The position numbers and the translations under genes were made by a program. Positions 1-7,947 of a stretch of 55,798 bases of DNA are shown piece by piece. Within the stretch, counting starts at the first letter, position 1. Each line of letters starts with the position of its first letter. The notes beneath the pieces are model-generated. The model was not told the origin of the DNA. It searched no databases and saw only the letters and a list, made by a program, of their open reading frames with translations. The stretch comes from Treponema sp. (lineage in GTDB: Bacteria; Spirochaetota; Spirochaetia; Treponematales; Treponemataceae): the NCBI GenBank assembly GCA_024402665.1, contig JAKSTI010000012.1:1-55798 (forward strand), given 5' to 3'.

Positions 1-90
1 TTGTTTTTTAAGTTTTTCTTTAAATTAATGAAATTTTTTAAATAATGATTGAATTGAAAGAAAAATAGACAATTTTGGAATGGCGCCTTT

Positions 91-125
91 GAAAATACTA
101 CCAGTCAGTCAGTAACTGTCAAAAA
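91..125. repeat. End fragment of the 131-132 bp inverted-end repeat
   Basis: About 33 bases, beginning AAAATACTACCAGTCAG and ending CTGTCAAAA, match the left end of the full copy at 36483-36614 base for base. Only this terminal part is present; beyond it the sequence is the coding sequence of the neighbouring lipoprotein. The fragment contains that gene's stop codon, so the repeat end now defines the protein's C-terminus. Confidence 0.75.
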
Positions 126-1180
126 CTTAAGTCGCAGTAGGACAGGTGGCGTTTTTCATAGGGGTTGGGGTAGAAGTAGCCGAAGTATAATCTAACTGTC
201 TGACCGCCGGTTTTTTCGCCTTCTTCACTTATTAGATTTGGATACCAGACTGGGAAATCTTTATCACCGATAATTTTTTTGGGATTTGTCCAATGTATTG
301 CATCATCACTGGCTGCAAGATAGATTTCTTTTTCCCAGGAATGGTAAACCATAATCCATTTATTCAGATAGTGATTCCACATTACGCTTGGATTTGCACC
401 AGGGACATCACTCAGATTGCTGATGGCAACATTGCTGCTTCCAAGACCATTTTCTCCGCAGGCTTCACCTGAAAAGTCTGAACCATCCCATTTTTTCCAT
501 GTGCCAGGTTTTCCTTCGGGATCATAAGATGCGGCCATACAAAGTTTGTTGCTACCAAATCCTGCTTTTCCCTGATAATAACAGATCCAGCGGGAGTTTA
601 CTTCATCATAAATAACGGTGCCGTCTCCTAAGCCTGACCAGGATGAATGTGCTGGTTTTGGAGATGAACTTGTGATAATTGGAGTTCCTTTTTCCCAGGT
701 TTTTCCATAATCATTACTGTATGTTACACCAATTGATTTGTGAGCTCTTTCTTCTCCAACTTTACTGACTTCATCTGGCCAATAGGTTTCTGCATGAAAA
801 AATCCAACGTATCTTCCGCTGTCATTTAGAGGGAATACTCCAATGAACCAGGCTCCGTGATCAGTGAAATTTGGAATCACTGCGGTTTCTTTTCCAAATA
901 CAATATTATTTTTAGTTACTTTGCTGTAGTGATCTTCTGGCCATACTGTTGGGCCTTCTGTAAGGATATCAACTGCCTCGCACCAGAATAGTTGCCAGGT
1001 ATCGCCTTTTTTTACGGTACAGATTTTGCCATCGGGCCAGTATCCGGGATAGTAAACGCCAGATGGGGAGTCGATTGTGTGGACTTCGCTGGGGATGGCG
1101 GGTGGGGGGTATACGCGGCAACTGATGGTTATAAAAAGTAGAACTAGTGGGGGGATTGCTTTAAGAATATTTCTGCACAT
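119..1180 (-). CDS. Beta-propeller lipoprotein with Asp-box (sialidase/GH43-like)
   Basis: A 353-residue exported protein. Residues 1-21 form a signal peptide ending in a lipobox-like ITISC, so it is probably a lipoprotein. An Asp-box (S-N-D-Y-G-K-T-W, near residue 155) and a weaker S-D-D-A-I-H-W repeat near residue 293, with many Trp/Tyr/Gly, suggest a sialidase- or GH43-like beta-propeller. A role in binding or cutting host or plant glycans is inference; I cannot name catalytic residues. The start ATG has no Shine-Dalgarno sequence but sits 6 nt behind a good promoter, so the mRNA is probably leaderless. The 3' end lies inside a repeat fragment, which may have altered the C-terminus. It stands alone on the minus strand. 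Confidence 0.7.
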   Translation of the reverse strand: MCRNILKAIPPLVLLFITISCRVYPPPAIPSEVHTIDSPSGVYYPGYWPDGKICTVKKGDTWQLFWCEAVDILTEGPTVWPEDHYSKVTKNNIVFGKETAVIPNFTDHGAWFIGVFPLNDSGRYVGFFHAETYWPDEVSKVGEERAHKSIGVTYSNDYGKTWEKGTPIITSSSPKPAHSSWSGLGDGTVIYDEVNSRWICYYQGKAGFGSNKLCMAASYDPEGKPGTWKKWDGSDFSGEACGENGLGSSNVAISNLSDVPGANPSVMWNHYLNKWIMVYHSWEKEIYLAASDDAIHWTNPKKIIGDKDFPVWYPNLISEEGEKTGGQTVRLYFGYFYPNPYEKRHLSYCDLSF

Positions 1181-1186
1181 ACGGTA

Positions 1187-1215
1187 ATATTAATCCGAAA
1201 TTAATTTCTCGGCAA
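1187..1215 (-). promoter_or_regulatory. Leaderless-type promoter of the beta-propeller lipoprotein
   Basis: On the minus strand, TTGCCG (1210-1215) and TAATAT (1187-1192) are separated by 17 nt. The -10 box ends 6 nt before the ATG at 1180, so transcription should begin at or next to the start codon. Confidence 0.6.
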
Positions 1216-1228
1216 TTAATTTTTTATG

Positions 1229-1321
1229 TGTGGAAATACACTGCCGCGCCTCAACGCCTAGTCCTGCTAATGGGATAGTGACGCAGTCCTAGTCATTGTG
1301 TCGCTATCGTGTATTTTCACA
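1229..1321. repeat. Palindromic repeat, family GTGGGAAATACAC, unit 1
   Basis: A 93 bp unit bounded by the inverted arms TGTGGAAATACAC and GTGTATTTTCACA (12 of 13 match). The inside has its own stem (GATAGTGAC pairing with GTCGCTATC, one mismatch). The interior differs from units 2 and 3 although the arms agree. No reading frame is evident. Confidence 0.7.
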
Positions 1322-1349
1322 GATAAATTTATTAAGGTAAAATTGATTT

Positions 1350-1632
1350 ACGTAATTAAATTTATTTATGAAAAAAGTAATTTTGTGGGAAATACACGAA
1401 AGCGGATTAAGAAGGTGAACTGCGTCATAATCCTTTAGCAGGGCACGTTCTTAAGCAGCTGTAGTGTATTAACGCAATTAAATTTATATATGGAAAAGTA
1501 ATTTTGTGGGAAATACACGAAAGCGGATTAAGAAGGTGAACTGCGTCATAATCCCTTAGCAGGGCACAATCTTGAGTGGCTGTAGTGTATTTCCCACAAC
1601 AAAAATAAATTTATCCATAAATAAAATTGCGT
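1350..1632. repeat. Palindromic repeat units 2 and 3 in tandem
   Basis: Two near-identical units (cores 1385-1470 and 1506-1597) repeat with a period of about 121-122 bp. Each core opens with GTGGGAAATACAC and contains the stem TTAAGAA/TTCTTAA. Outer arms extend the palindrome: the AT-rich stretch before unit 3, starting CGCAATT, is mirrored after it and ends AAATTGCG at 1632. The right outer arm includes the in-frame stop (1618-1620) and the TTG start of the downstream helicase. Together with unit 1 this fills the 446 bp gap at 1181-1626; I see no gene in that gap. Confidence 0.75.
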
Positions 1633-3309
1633 TTTTTTTTAAAACGTTTGTATAAATATGATGTGGGCGAAATTGAAAAAATTGATGCTGAGAATCTTTA
1701 TGATGAAGATCTTGTTGGCAGATTGGCTTTTGAAAACTTTGGGATAAGGTATCTTTTTCCGTGGCAGCGAATGGTAATTGCTAATATTCTTGAGGCGTAT
1801 GAATATCATGAATTGATTGAGTCGCTGGAGGGTGAGGCGAAGGTTAAGTTTGAACGGGAAAATGGGGACTCATTTTGCAAGGGGCGTCAGGTGGTGTTGC
1901 TGCCAACTGGGGCGGGGAAGTCTTTGTGCTTTCAGATTCCGGCTTTTGTTTTTGATGGACCTACGTTGATTATTTATCCGTTACTTGCTTTGATGACGGA
2001 CCAGCAGCGTCGTATGGAAAGTGGAAGTCTTAGGAGTGTAATCTTTAGGGGTGGGCAATCTGAACTGCAGCGAAGGGAAAATTTTGAGAAAATCAAAAAT
2101 GGGGCAAAAATTATTATTGCTAATCCTGAGGTGCTTCAGAGCGAACATTTACTCAGGCAGTTGAAAGAAGTTGGGATAAAACATATTGCTATTGATGAGG
2201 CTCATTGTGTTTCGGAATGGGGGGACTCTTTCAGGAGTTCTTATTTATCTTTAGGTAAGGTTATTGAATTTCTTAAACCACCGGTGATTACTGCTTTTAC
2301 GGCTACGGCTAGTCCTGATGTGTTGTCCAGAGTTTCTGAGATTCTATTTGGAGGAGAAGTGCATGTTGTTCGCAGTGAAAGTGACAGACAGAATATTCAT
2401 TATTTTGTAAGACAAGCTGCTGCGAAGAAAAAAGAAGCATTGTATTTAGCTAAAACTGAAGCGAGACCTATGATTATTTTTTGCGGTACTAGAGATAAAG
2501 CAGAAGATATGGCTCAAGAATTAAATGTTTGTTTTGGCAGGGGAAGTGCAAAGTTTTATCATGCGGGTCTTTCGAAGGAAGAGAAGGAATTTGTGGAAAA
2601 ATGGTTCTTTGAAAGTAAGGATGGGGTGTTGTGTGCTACCTGCGCTTATGGAATGGGTGTTGATAAAAAAGACATCAAAACTGTTGTACATTTGCAGGCT
2701 CCAGGGACGGCAGAGGCTTATATTCAGGAAGCTGGTCGTGGTGGGCGAGATGGATCTGTGGCAAAGGCAATTCTGTTGTGGAGCCTGGAAGATTCTGTGA
2801 ATTTCAATGTGTTTAAGCCAGACTCAAGAGAAGCAGCAATGAAAAAATTCGCGGAAACTACAGACTGCAGACGTCAGGTGTTGTTAGATGCACTGGGCGC
2901 TGAAAAAGCAGTCTGTAGTGGGTGCGATTTGTGTAATGAGCGGGAATACAAGGCAGGACTTATAAAGCAAAGTAAATCCGGGAAAATTGATTTTAGAGTG
3001 CGCTATGACTTGTTCAAATATGACAGACAAAAGTATGTCTCTGATTGGGAGATGACATATGGTCTTGTTCGGAAGAATAAAAATTATTATTCAGAAGAGG
3101 AACTGGAAGAAGTAGTGACGGAGCGGATGTCAAAGCGTAGCCTGAATAAAATTGGATTGAACGTATGGAATCATTTTGACAGTGTGGAAGTGGTGCGGCA
3201 GTTAAAAGAAAGCGGCAGACTTCAAAAATGCAATTTCTTGTGGAAAGACAAATTGAAGGCTGCCGCTGATGATAAAAATAATGAAAAAGAGAAGGTTTCT
3301 AATCCATAA
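1627..3309 (+). CDS. RecQ-like ATP-dependent DNA helicase
   Basis: A 560-residue SF2 helicase of the RecQ family. Walker A LPTGAGKS is near residues 94-101, DEAH near 189-192, motif III TAFTATA near 219-225, and motif VI as QEAGRGGRDG near 363-372. A Cys cluster (CRR, CSGCDLC, residues about 418-437) resembles the RecQ zinc-binding site. A typical HRDC domain is not evident; the C-terminal 110 residues are unrecognised. The predicted function is 3'-5' unwinding in recombination and repair. The start is uncertain: the frame opens right after a stop inside the upstream palindromic repeat, the first candidate is TTG at 1627 without a ribosome-binding site, and later candidates are TTG 1648 and GTG 1663. 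The repeat may have replaced the native 5' end. It overlaps the convergent OmpA-like gene by 11 nt. Confidence 0.85.
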   Translation: MRFFLKRLYKYDVGEIEKIDAENLYDEDLVGRLAFENFGIRYLFPWQRMVIANILEAYEYHELIESLEGEAKVKFERENGDSFCKGRQVVLLPTGAGKSLCFQIPAFVFDGPTLIIYPLLALMTDQQRRMESGSLRSVIFRGGQSELQRRENFEKIKNGAKIIIANPEVLQSEHLLRQLKEVGIKHIAIDEAHCVSEWGDSFRSSYLSLGKVIEFLKPPVITAFTATASPDVLSRVSEILFGGEVHVVRSESDRQNIHYFVRQAAAKKKEALYLAKTEARPMIIFCGTRDKAEDMAQELNVCFGRGSAKFYHAGLSKEEKEFVEKWFFESKDGVLCATCAYGMGVDKKDIKTVVHLQAPGTAEAYIQEAGRGGRDGSVAKAILLWSLEDSVNFNVFKPDSREAAMKKFAETTDCRRQVLLDALGAEKAVCSGCDLCNEREYKAGLIKQSKSGKIDFRVRYDLFKYDRQKYVSDWEMTYGLVRKNKNYYSEEELEEVVTERMSKRSLNKIGLNVWNHFDSVEVVRQLKESGRLQKCNFLWKDKLKAAADDKNNEKEKVSNP

Positions 3310-4540
3310 GTGTGATTTCTACACGTCGGTTTTTACTTCTGCCTTCTTCGGTATTATTTGTGGCAATTGGTTCTGTAGAGCCTTTTCCCTGAGTAAATAC
3401 GTGTTTTTCATCACGAACATTTAATTGTTCCAGATATCCGGCTACAGCTTTTGCTCTGTCTTCTGAAAGAACCTGGCGGGCACTTGCTGTACCTCTGTCT
3501 GCACAATGACCTGTAATCAAAAGATCATTAGGGAAAAGTTTTAAAATCAATGAAAGTTTTTTTAGTTTGATTTTTTCGCTTTCAAGAAGAATTGCTGAAT
3601 CTGGTTCAAACTGAATATTTTCAATACTGATTGTTAATCCTTTTTCACCTTTTTTTACAGAGATATTTTCAAGATTCAATGTGTTGATTGTATCCTGAAT
3701 AAGGTTAAGATTTTCATCGTTATTGAGGGATTTAAATTCTGTGATTTCTGAATGAGCGGTTCCTTTGAAGTAATAGATGTTGCCGTAAACATCCTGAATT
3801 TTAATAGCAAATTCTTCATTATAATGATCAAGGATTCCTTTTTCGCTGTCCCAGTACAAAACCTGACTTGAGTATCCAACTGTTGCAGCATAAAGACTTC
3901 CGGCTCTCATGTTTGTCTGAGAATTCTGCTGATAGAATTCGTAGTATAATTCAATTTGATTAAATTTTGTTCCGTTCTGGACTACATCTCCAACATATTT
4001 GTAAGTTGCAGTGAATGGAATAATCAATGGAGTTTTCATATTGAAAAGTTGACGCAAATCGTGAACTTCTTTTCCGTCAGCAGTCCATGTATCACCAATT
4101 TTGACTTTCTTGTTAGGGAAAACAGGAACGTTTCTTACTGTTGGCATAAAAGCATTGTCATCAATAACAAGTTCACCTGTCTTTTTCCTTGTAACTGTAA
4201 CATTTGATTCTTCACCCCACACAAGATGCTTGTCTCTTCCGTTAAGCAAAGTGTTGTTTGTTGTCATGTAATTTGTATCAATTACAGCAGAACCATCTGA
4301 ATTAGTTTTTCTTATGGTTGAAGAAATGCGGTTAATAATTTCTGCGTGGTTATTTAATACATTGTTAAAATAAGCTTCTTCCTCAACTGTTGAAATATAA
4401 CTGCTTGATTCACCTTCGTTTTGCTTAAATGAAAAGAGAACTCCATCAGATTGGGAATTATTTGCGGCAGTCTGTGCAAAAAGTTTTACTGCGGCTGAAA
4501 AAATTAATACCAGTTTAGCCAGATTTGTTTTTTTCATCAT
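3299..4540 (-). CDS. OmpA-family C-terminal domain protein, exported
   Basis: A 413-residue protein with an N-terminal signal peptide (cleavage probably after LFAQ, near residue 22), a long beta-rich middle region of unknown type, and an OmpA/MotB peptidoglycan-binding domain at about residues 300-413. The latter shows TGHCADRG near 342-349 and the closing NRRVEI motif. It probably links envelope and peptidoglycan; the role of the N-terminal 270 residues is unknown. ATG at 4540 is preceded by GAGGA at suitable spacing. Downstream it converges with the recQ-like gene (11 nt overlap). Confidence 0.8.
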   Translation of the reverse strand: MMKKTNLAKLVLIFSAAVKLFAQTAANNSQSDGVLFSFKQNEGESSSYISTVEEEAYFNNVLNNHAEIINRISSTIRKTNSDGSAVIDTNYMTTNNTLLNGRDKHLVWGEESNVTVTRKKTGELVIDDNAFMPTVRNVPVFPNKKVKIGDTWTADGKEVHDLRQLFNMKTPLIIPFTATYKYVGDVVQNGTKFNQIELYYEFYQQNSQTNMRAGSLYAATVGYSSQVLYWDSEKGILDHYNEEFAIKIQDVYGNIYYFKGTAHSEITEFKSLNNDENLNLIQDTINTLNLENISVKKGEKGLTISIENIQFEPDSAILLESEKIKLKKLSLILKLFPNDLLITGHCADRGTASARQVLSEDRAKAVAGYLEQLNVRDEKHVFTQGKGSTEPIATNNTEEGRSKNRRVEITLMD

Positions 4541-4587
4541 TAAAATCCTCTATATATTATCTTATCGGTTGTAAAAGATTTATTCTT

Positions 4588-4617
4588 TTGACTAACTTTT
4601 GTTTTTTCACTTATAAT
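4588..4617 (+). promoter_or_regulatory. Strong promoter, leaderless type, for the membrane nuclease-like gene
   Basis: TTGACT (4588-4593), an 18 nt spacer, and TATAAT (4612-4617). The ATG is at 4625, 7 nt after the -10 box, and no Shine-Dalgarno sequence could fit between. Confidence 0.7.
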
Positions 4618-4624
4618 TTATTGT

Positions 4625-5026
4625 ATGTTCGAAATAATAAACAAAAATCCTTTAATATCGTTACTTTTAATAGTTGTAATCTTCCTGCTTCTGATTATTA
4701 TTTTTGCTCAGAAAATCAGATATATGCGGATTATTAAAAAAGAACGGTCTGATGCAATAAAGCGGTCTAAAGCTGTAATCAGTGGTCAGATGATGGAACA
4801 GATGGCTCCGTATCTTCCAGATTTTCCATGTCATCCGGCAGATGCAAAGTTTCTTGGTAAACCTGTAGATTTTATTGCTTTTAAAGGCCTTGAAGATTCT
4901 GATAGAGTAGAAGAGATTTTGTTTATTGAAGTTAAAACAGGAACTTCCCGCCTTTCTGAACGCGAACAATCAATTCGTGATGCTATTGAAAAACGGAAGG
5001 TTCGTTATGTTGAATATAGAATTTAG
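4625..5026 (+). CDS. Holliday junction resolvase-related membrane protein
   Basis: 133 residues: a single N-terminal membrane helix (about 8-28), a charged basic stretch, then a small domain with F-I-A-F-K-G near 79-84 and F-I-E-V-K-T-G near 98-104. The D/E-x-K pattern and order match the endonuclease-like family described as Holliday-junction-resolvase-related (Pfam Endonuc_Holl, PF10107). Nuclease activity is inferred from family membership only. It has its own leaderless-type promoter and its stop overlaps the convergent potD stop by 4 nt. Confidence 0.75.
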   Translation: MFEIINKNPLISLLLIVVIFLLLIIIFAQKIRYMRIIKKERSDAIKRSKAVISGQMMEQMAPYLPDFPCHPADAKFLGKPVDFIAFKGLEDSDRVEEILFIEVKTGTSRLSEREQSIRDAIEKRKVRYVEYRI

Positions 5027-6072
5027 TATGCTAAACGAAGGATTTCCCAGCGGTCAAAATAATGATCAAGGAAGTCACCAACGTTATATTTAAGTTCACA
5101 GTTCTTTAAGATTTCTGCAGGATACATTGGAGTTGTTGTCATATACTGTTCTGCTTCTGTGTTTACATAACAAGGGAAGCGGAAGAAATCAAGGAACTGA
5201 GCATAGTTTTCTGGTCTGTGGATGAAGTTGATGAATTCTGTAGCAAGTTCAGCATTTTTGGAATTCTTAAGAATACACATGCTGTCTAAGTATGCTGGTC
5301 CACCAGTTTCTGGAATAAAGAAATCAATTGTGTCATCCCATTCTTCTTCTGGAACTTCACCGTAAATAACTTCTGCATATCCCTGACAAAGCCACAAGTC
5401 TCCTCTTGCAAAATCTTTACCAAAACCTTCAGCATCGAATTTTACAATATTTGGAACCCACTGATTTTTGATATGCTGAACAGCTTCTTTTAATTCATCA
5501 TCATTCTTTGTAGAAACGCTGTATCCTTTATAACTTAATGCATCACCAATTACTTCACGGTAATCATCCATCATTGAAGCGTGATCTTTAAACTGTGAAT
5601 CAGCAAAAATATTCCAGGTTCGTTCATAGTTACCCTTTACTTTATTTTTGTTTACACTGATTCCAGAAGCTCCGTAATAATAAGGAACAGCATAAGTCAT
5701 ATCTTTATCATAGAAAACCTGATTCAATACATCTTTGTTGATGAGATTGCGGTTTGTAAACTTAGACTGAACAATTGGCTGCAACATACCTTTTTCAATC
5801 ATGATTTCAACATAGTCCTGAGATGGAACTACAATGTCAAAACTCTTGGAACCACCGTTCATGATTTTATTGTACATTGTTTCATTTGAATCATATTCAG
5901 TAACAATAACTTTGCAGTCAAATTCTTCTTCAAAAGCGGCAACAACATCTGTAGGAGTGTAGTAAGTCCAGCTGTAAAGTTTTAAAACAGGTTTTTTCTC
6001 ACAAGAAGAAAACAAAATAGGAAGCATTAGAATACTTGCTGCAAAAATAATCTTTGATAATAATTTTTTCAT
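5023..6072 (-). CDS. potD: Spermidine/putrescine ABC transporter substrate-binding lipoprotein
   Basis: 349 residues with signal peptide and lipobox LFSSC (Cys near residue 24), so membrane-anchored outside the cytoplasm. The mature protein begins with L-K-L-Y-S-W-T-Y-Y and has the periplasmic-binding-protein layout of PotD/PotF (D-S-N-E-T-M-Y-N-K near 61-69, I-V-V-P-S near 82-86). It should capture polyamines and deliver them to PotBC. It is the last gene of potA-potB-potC-potD, with an 18 nt gap after potC and a GGAG-type ribosome-binding site. Confidence 0.92.
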   Translation of the reverse strand: MKKLLSKIIFAASILMLPILFSSCEKKPVLKLYSWTYYTPTDVVAAFEEEFDCKVIVTEYDSNETMYNKIMNGGSKSFDIVVPSQDYVEIMIEKGMLQPIVQSKFTNRNLINKDVLNQVFYDKDMTYAVPYYYGASGISVNKNKVKGNYERTWNIFADSQFKDHASMMDDYREVIGDALSYKGYSVSTKNDDELKEAVQHIKNQWVPNIVKFDAEGFGKDFARGDLWLCQGYAEVIYGEVPEEEWDDTIDFFIPETGGPAYLDSMCILKNSKNAELATEFINFIHRPENYAQFLDFFRFPCYVNTEAEQYMTTTPMYPAEILKNCELKYNVGDFLDHYFDRWEILRLAY

Positions 6073-6090
6073 TTTTGTCTCCTTGATGGC

Positions 6091-6963
6091 CTAGTGGGCT
6101 GCTGCAAAATTCTTTAAGCCTTTTCTTAAAAGAATTGCAATAAAACAAATTATAAGAATCATTACAAAGGAAAGTGAGTTAATTACAGGACTTACACCGT
6201 GTTTAATCATGTTGTATACGAAAATTGGAAGTGTCTCTACGTTTCCGTTTACAAGTGATGTAATAACAAAGTCTTCAATTGATAATGTAACACTCATCAT
6301 AAAACCACTGATAATTCCAGGCATAATTGCAGGAATGATTACTTTGAACAAAGTCTGCTTTTCAGTTGCTCCAAGGTCGTGACTTGCTTCAATAATTGAA
6401 TAGTCAAATTCATCAACACGGGAATTTACCATAAGGTAGGCAAATGGAAGACAGAATGTTGTATGAGCAATAATGATTGTTCCTAAACCTAAGTCCATGC
6501 CAATTCCACTTAAGAAAATCAAAAGCGAAACACCCATGATAACTTCTGGAAGAACCATTGGAAGGAAACTTACAGACTGAATATAGTTTTTACCAAAGAA
6601 TTTGTACCAGCTGATTCCAATTCCTGCCATTGTTCCTAATACAGTAGCAAGAACTGCCGAAGAAAGGGCAACAATTGCACTATAAAAGAGAGACATCCAC
6701 AAATCTCCAGATCTTATGAATAATTCTTCATACCATCTGAAAGAAACGCCTGTAAAATGAGCACCTTCTGATTTATTGAAAGAAAAAACAATAATTACAA
6801 AAAGTGGAATGTATAAAAACAGGATAGAGAAAAATAAAACTGAATTAGATAAAGAAAATTTTGGAGCATGTTTAGTCCAGTATCTTCTTGCGTGTTTATT
6901 GTTTTCAGTTCTAGGCTGCTTTTTTTTAAGTTTAGAGACAATTAAAGTAGTTAAGAAATCCAT
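6091..6963 (-). CDS. potC: Spermidine/putrescine ABC transporter permease
   Basis: 290 residues, with about six membrane helices and the permease EAA loop (E-A-S-H-D-L-G-A-T-E-K-Q near residue 190) that docks on the ATPase. Family and operon position identify it as the PotC half of the channel. The ATG follows directly after the potB stop with no gap, which suggests translational coupling. The cytoplasmic N-terminus is extended and basic (about 40 residues), somewhat longer than E. coli PotC. Confidence 0.92.
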   Translation of the reverse strand: MDFLTTLIVSKLKKKQPRTENNKHARRYWTKHAPKFSLSNSVLFFSILFLYIPLFVIIVFSFNKSEGAHFTGVSFRWYEELFIRSGDLWMSLFYSAIVALSSAVLATVLGTMAGIGISWYKFFGKNYIQSVSFLPMVLPEVIMGVSLLIFLSGIGMDLGLGTIIIAHTTFCLPFAYLMVNSRVDEFDYSIIEASHDLGATEKQTLFKVIIPAIMPGIISGFMMSVTLSIEDFVITSLVNGNVETLPIFVYNMIKHGVSPVINSLSFVMILIICFIAILLRKGLKNFAAAH

Positions 6964-7941
6964 TTACAAAGCCTCCTTGAGTTTCATTTTCTGATCCTTT
7001 CTATTTGATGAAAGCATTAAAAGGATTGCACCCATTGTTACAACTGTAAGGAATACTGAGAATGCAGATGCAAGTGGTAAGTTTCTTGCTTTGTTAATCT
7101 GATCCATAATTACGTTTCCAAGCATGTAACTCTTTGTACTACCTACCAGCTGTGGAACTGTGTAGTTTCCGAAAATTGGAATGAAAGTAAAAATCAGAGA
7201 ACTAATAATACCGCTTTTAATTCCAGGAAGAAGAACTTTTACTACAGCCTGAGATTTTGTTGCACCCAAGTCTCTTGCCGCTTCAAGTAATGAGAAATCA
7301 AAACGGTCTACAGCTGTGAAAATTGGAAGAATTGCATATGGAAGATACATGTAAATACTAACAATAATTACAGCGGCTTTTGTGTAAATAAATTTATGTG
7401 GTGTAAATGTCCAGTCTTTTGCACCAATAATGTAATGCCAGATAGTTTCAAAGAATTTAAAAATCTGATTCAACAGACCTTCGTTTCCAAGAATTGACTG
7501 CCAGGCAAAGATACGGATAAGAGAGTTTGTCATAAATGGAATGATTACAAGAATCAAGAGAACTGTCTGTTTTTTGCTTCTTGCAATAGCATATCCACAT
7601 GGAAGGGCAATAAGGATTGAAATAAGTGTTGAAATTACAGTCATCCATACAGTTCTTCCAAGAGCAGGTAGGTAAACGAATTTACCAGTATCCATATCTG
7701 TTTTGAAAATCTGTTTGTATGCATCAAAAGAGAACTGACGGAGAACTCCACCAAGCAAGTCTCTTTTCATGAATGAGTAGCAGACAATAATTACAATAGG
7801 TACTATAAAGAAAATAGTAAACCATGCACCCATAGGCCATGCATAAGCAGGACCAGGATTTGTTTTTTTATACTGAGCGGCATGTGCTTTAGCAGCTAAT
7901 TTTAACTGAAAGCTCTGTTTGTTTTTAGTTTTTTCTTTCAT
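6964..7941 (-). CDS. potB: Spermidine/putrescine ABC transporter permease
   Basis: 325 residues, with a basic N-terminus, about six membrane helices and the EAA loop E-A-A-R-D-L-G-A-T-K-S-Q near residue 222. It pairs with PotC to form the polyamine channel. It starts 6 nt after the potA stop. Family assignment is firm; whether putrescine or spermidine is preferred cannot be read from the sequence. Confidence 0.92.
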   Translation of the reverse strand: MKEKTKNKQSFQLKLAAKAHAAQYKKTNPGPAYAWPMGAWFTIFFIVPIVIIVCYSFMKRDLLGGVLRQFSFDAYKQIFKTDMDTGKFVYLPALGRTVWMTVISTLISILIALPCGYAIARSKKQTVLLILVIIPFMTNSLIRIFAWQSILGNEGLLNQIFKFFETIWHYIIGAKDWTFTPHKFIYTKAAVIIVSIYMYLPYAILPIFTAVDRFDFSLLEAARDLGATKSQAVVKVLLPGIKSGIISSLIFTFIPIFGNYTVPQLVGSTKSYMLGNVIMDQINKARNLPLASAFSVFLTVVTMGAILLMLSSNRKDQKMKLKEAL

Positions 7942-7947
7942 ACGCGG

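Noticed and set aside
1350..1632. CRISPR array
   Set aside because: Only two to three long units with palindromic arms and near-identical interiors; there are no short repeats with variable spacers and no cas genes.
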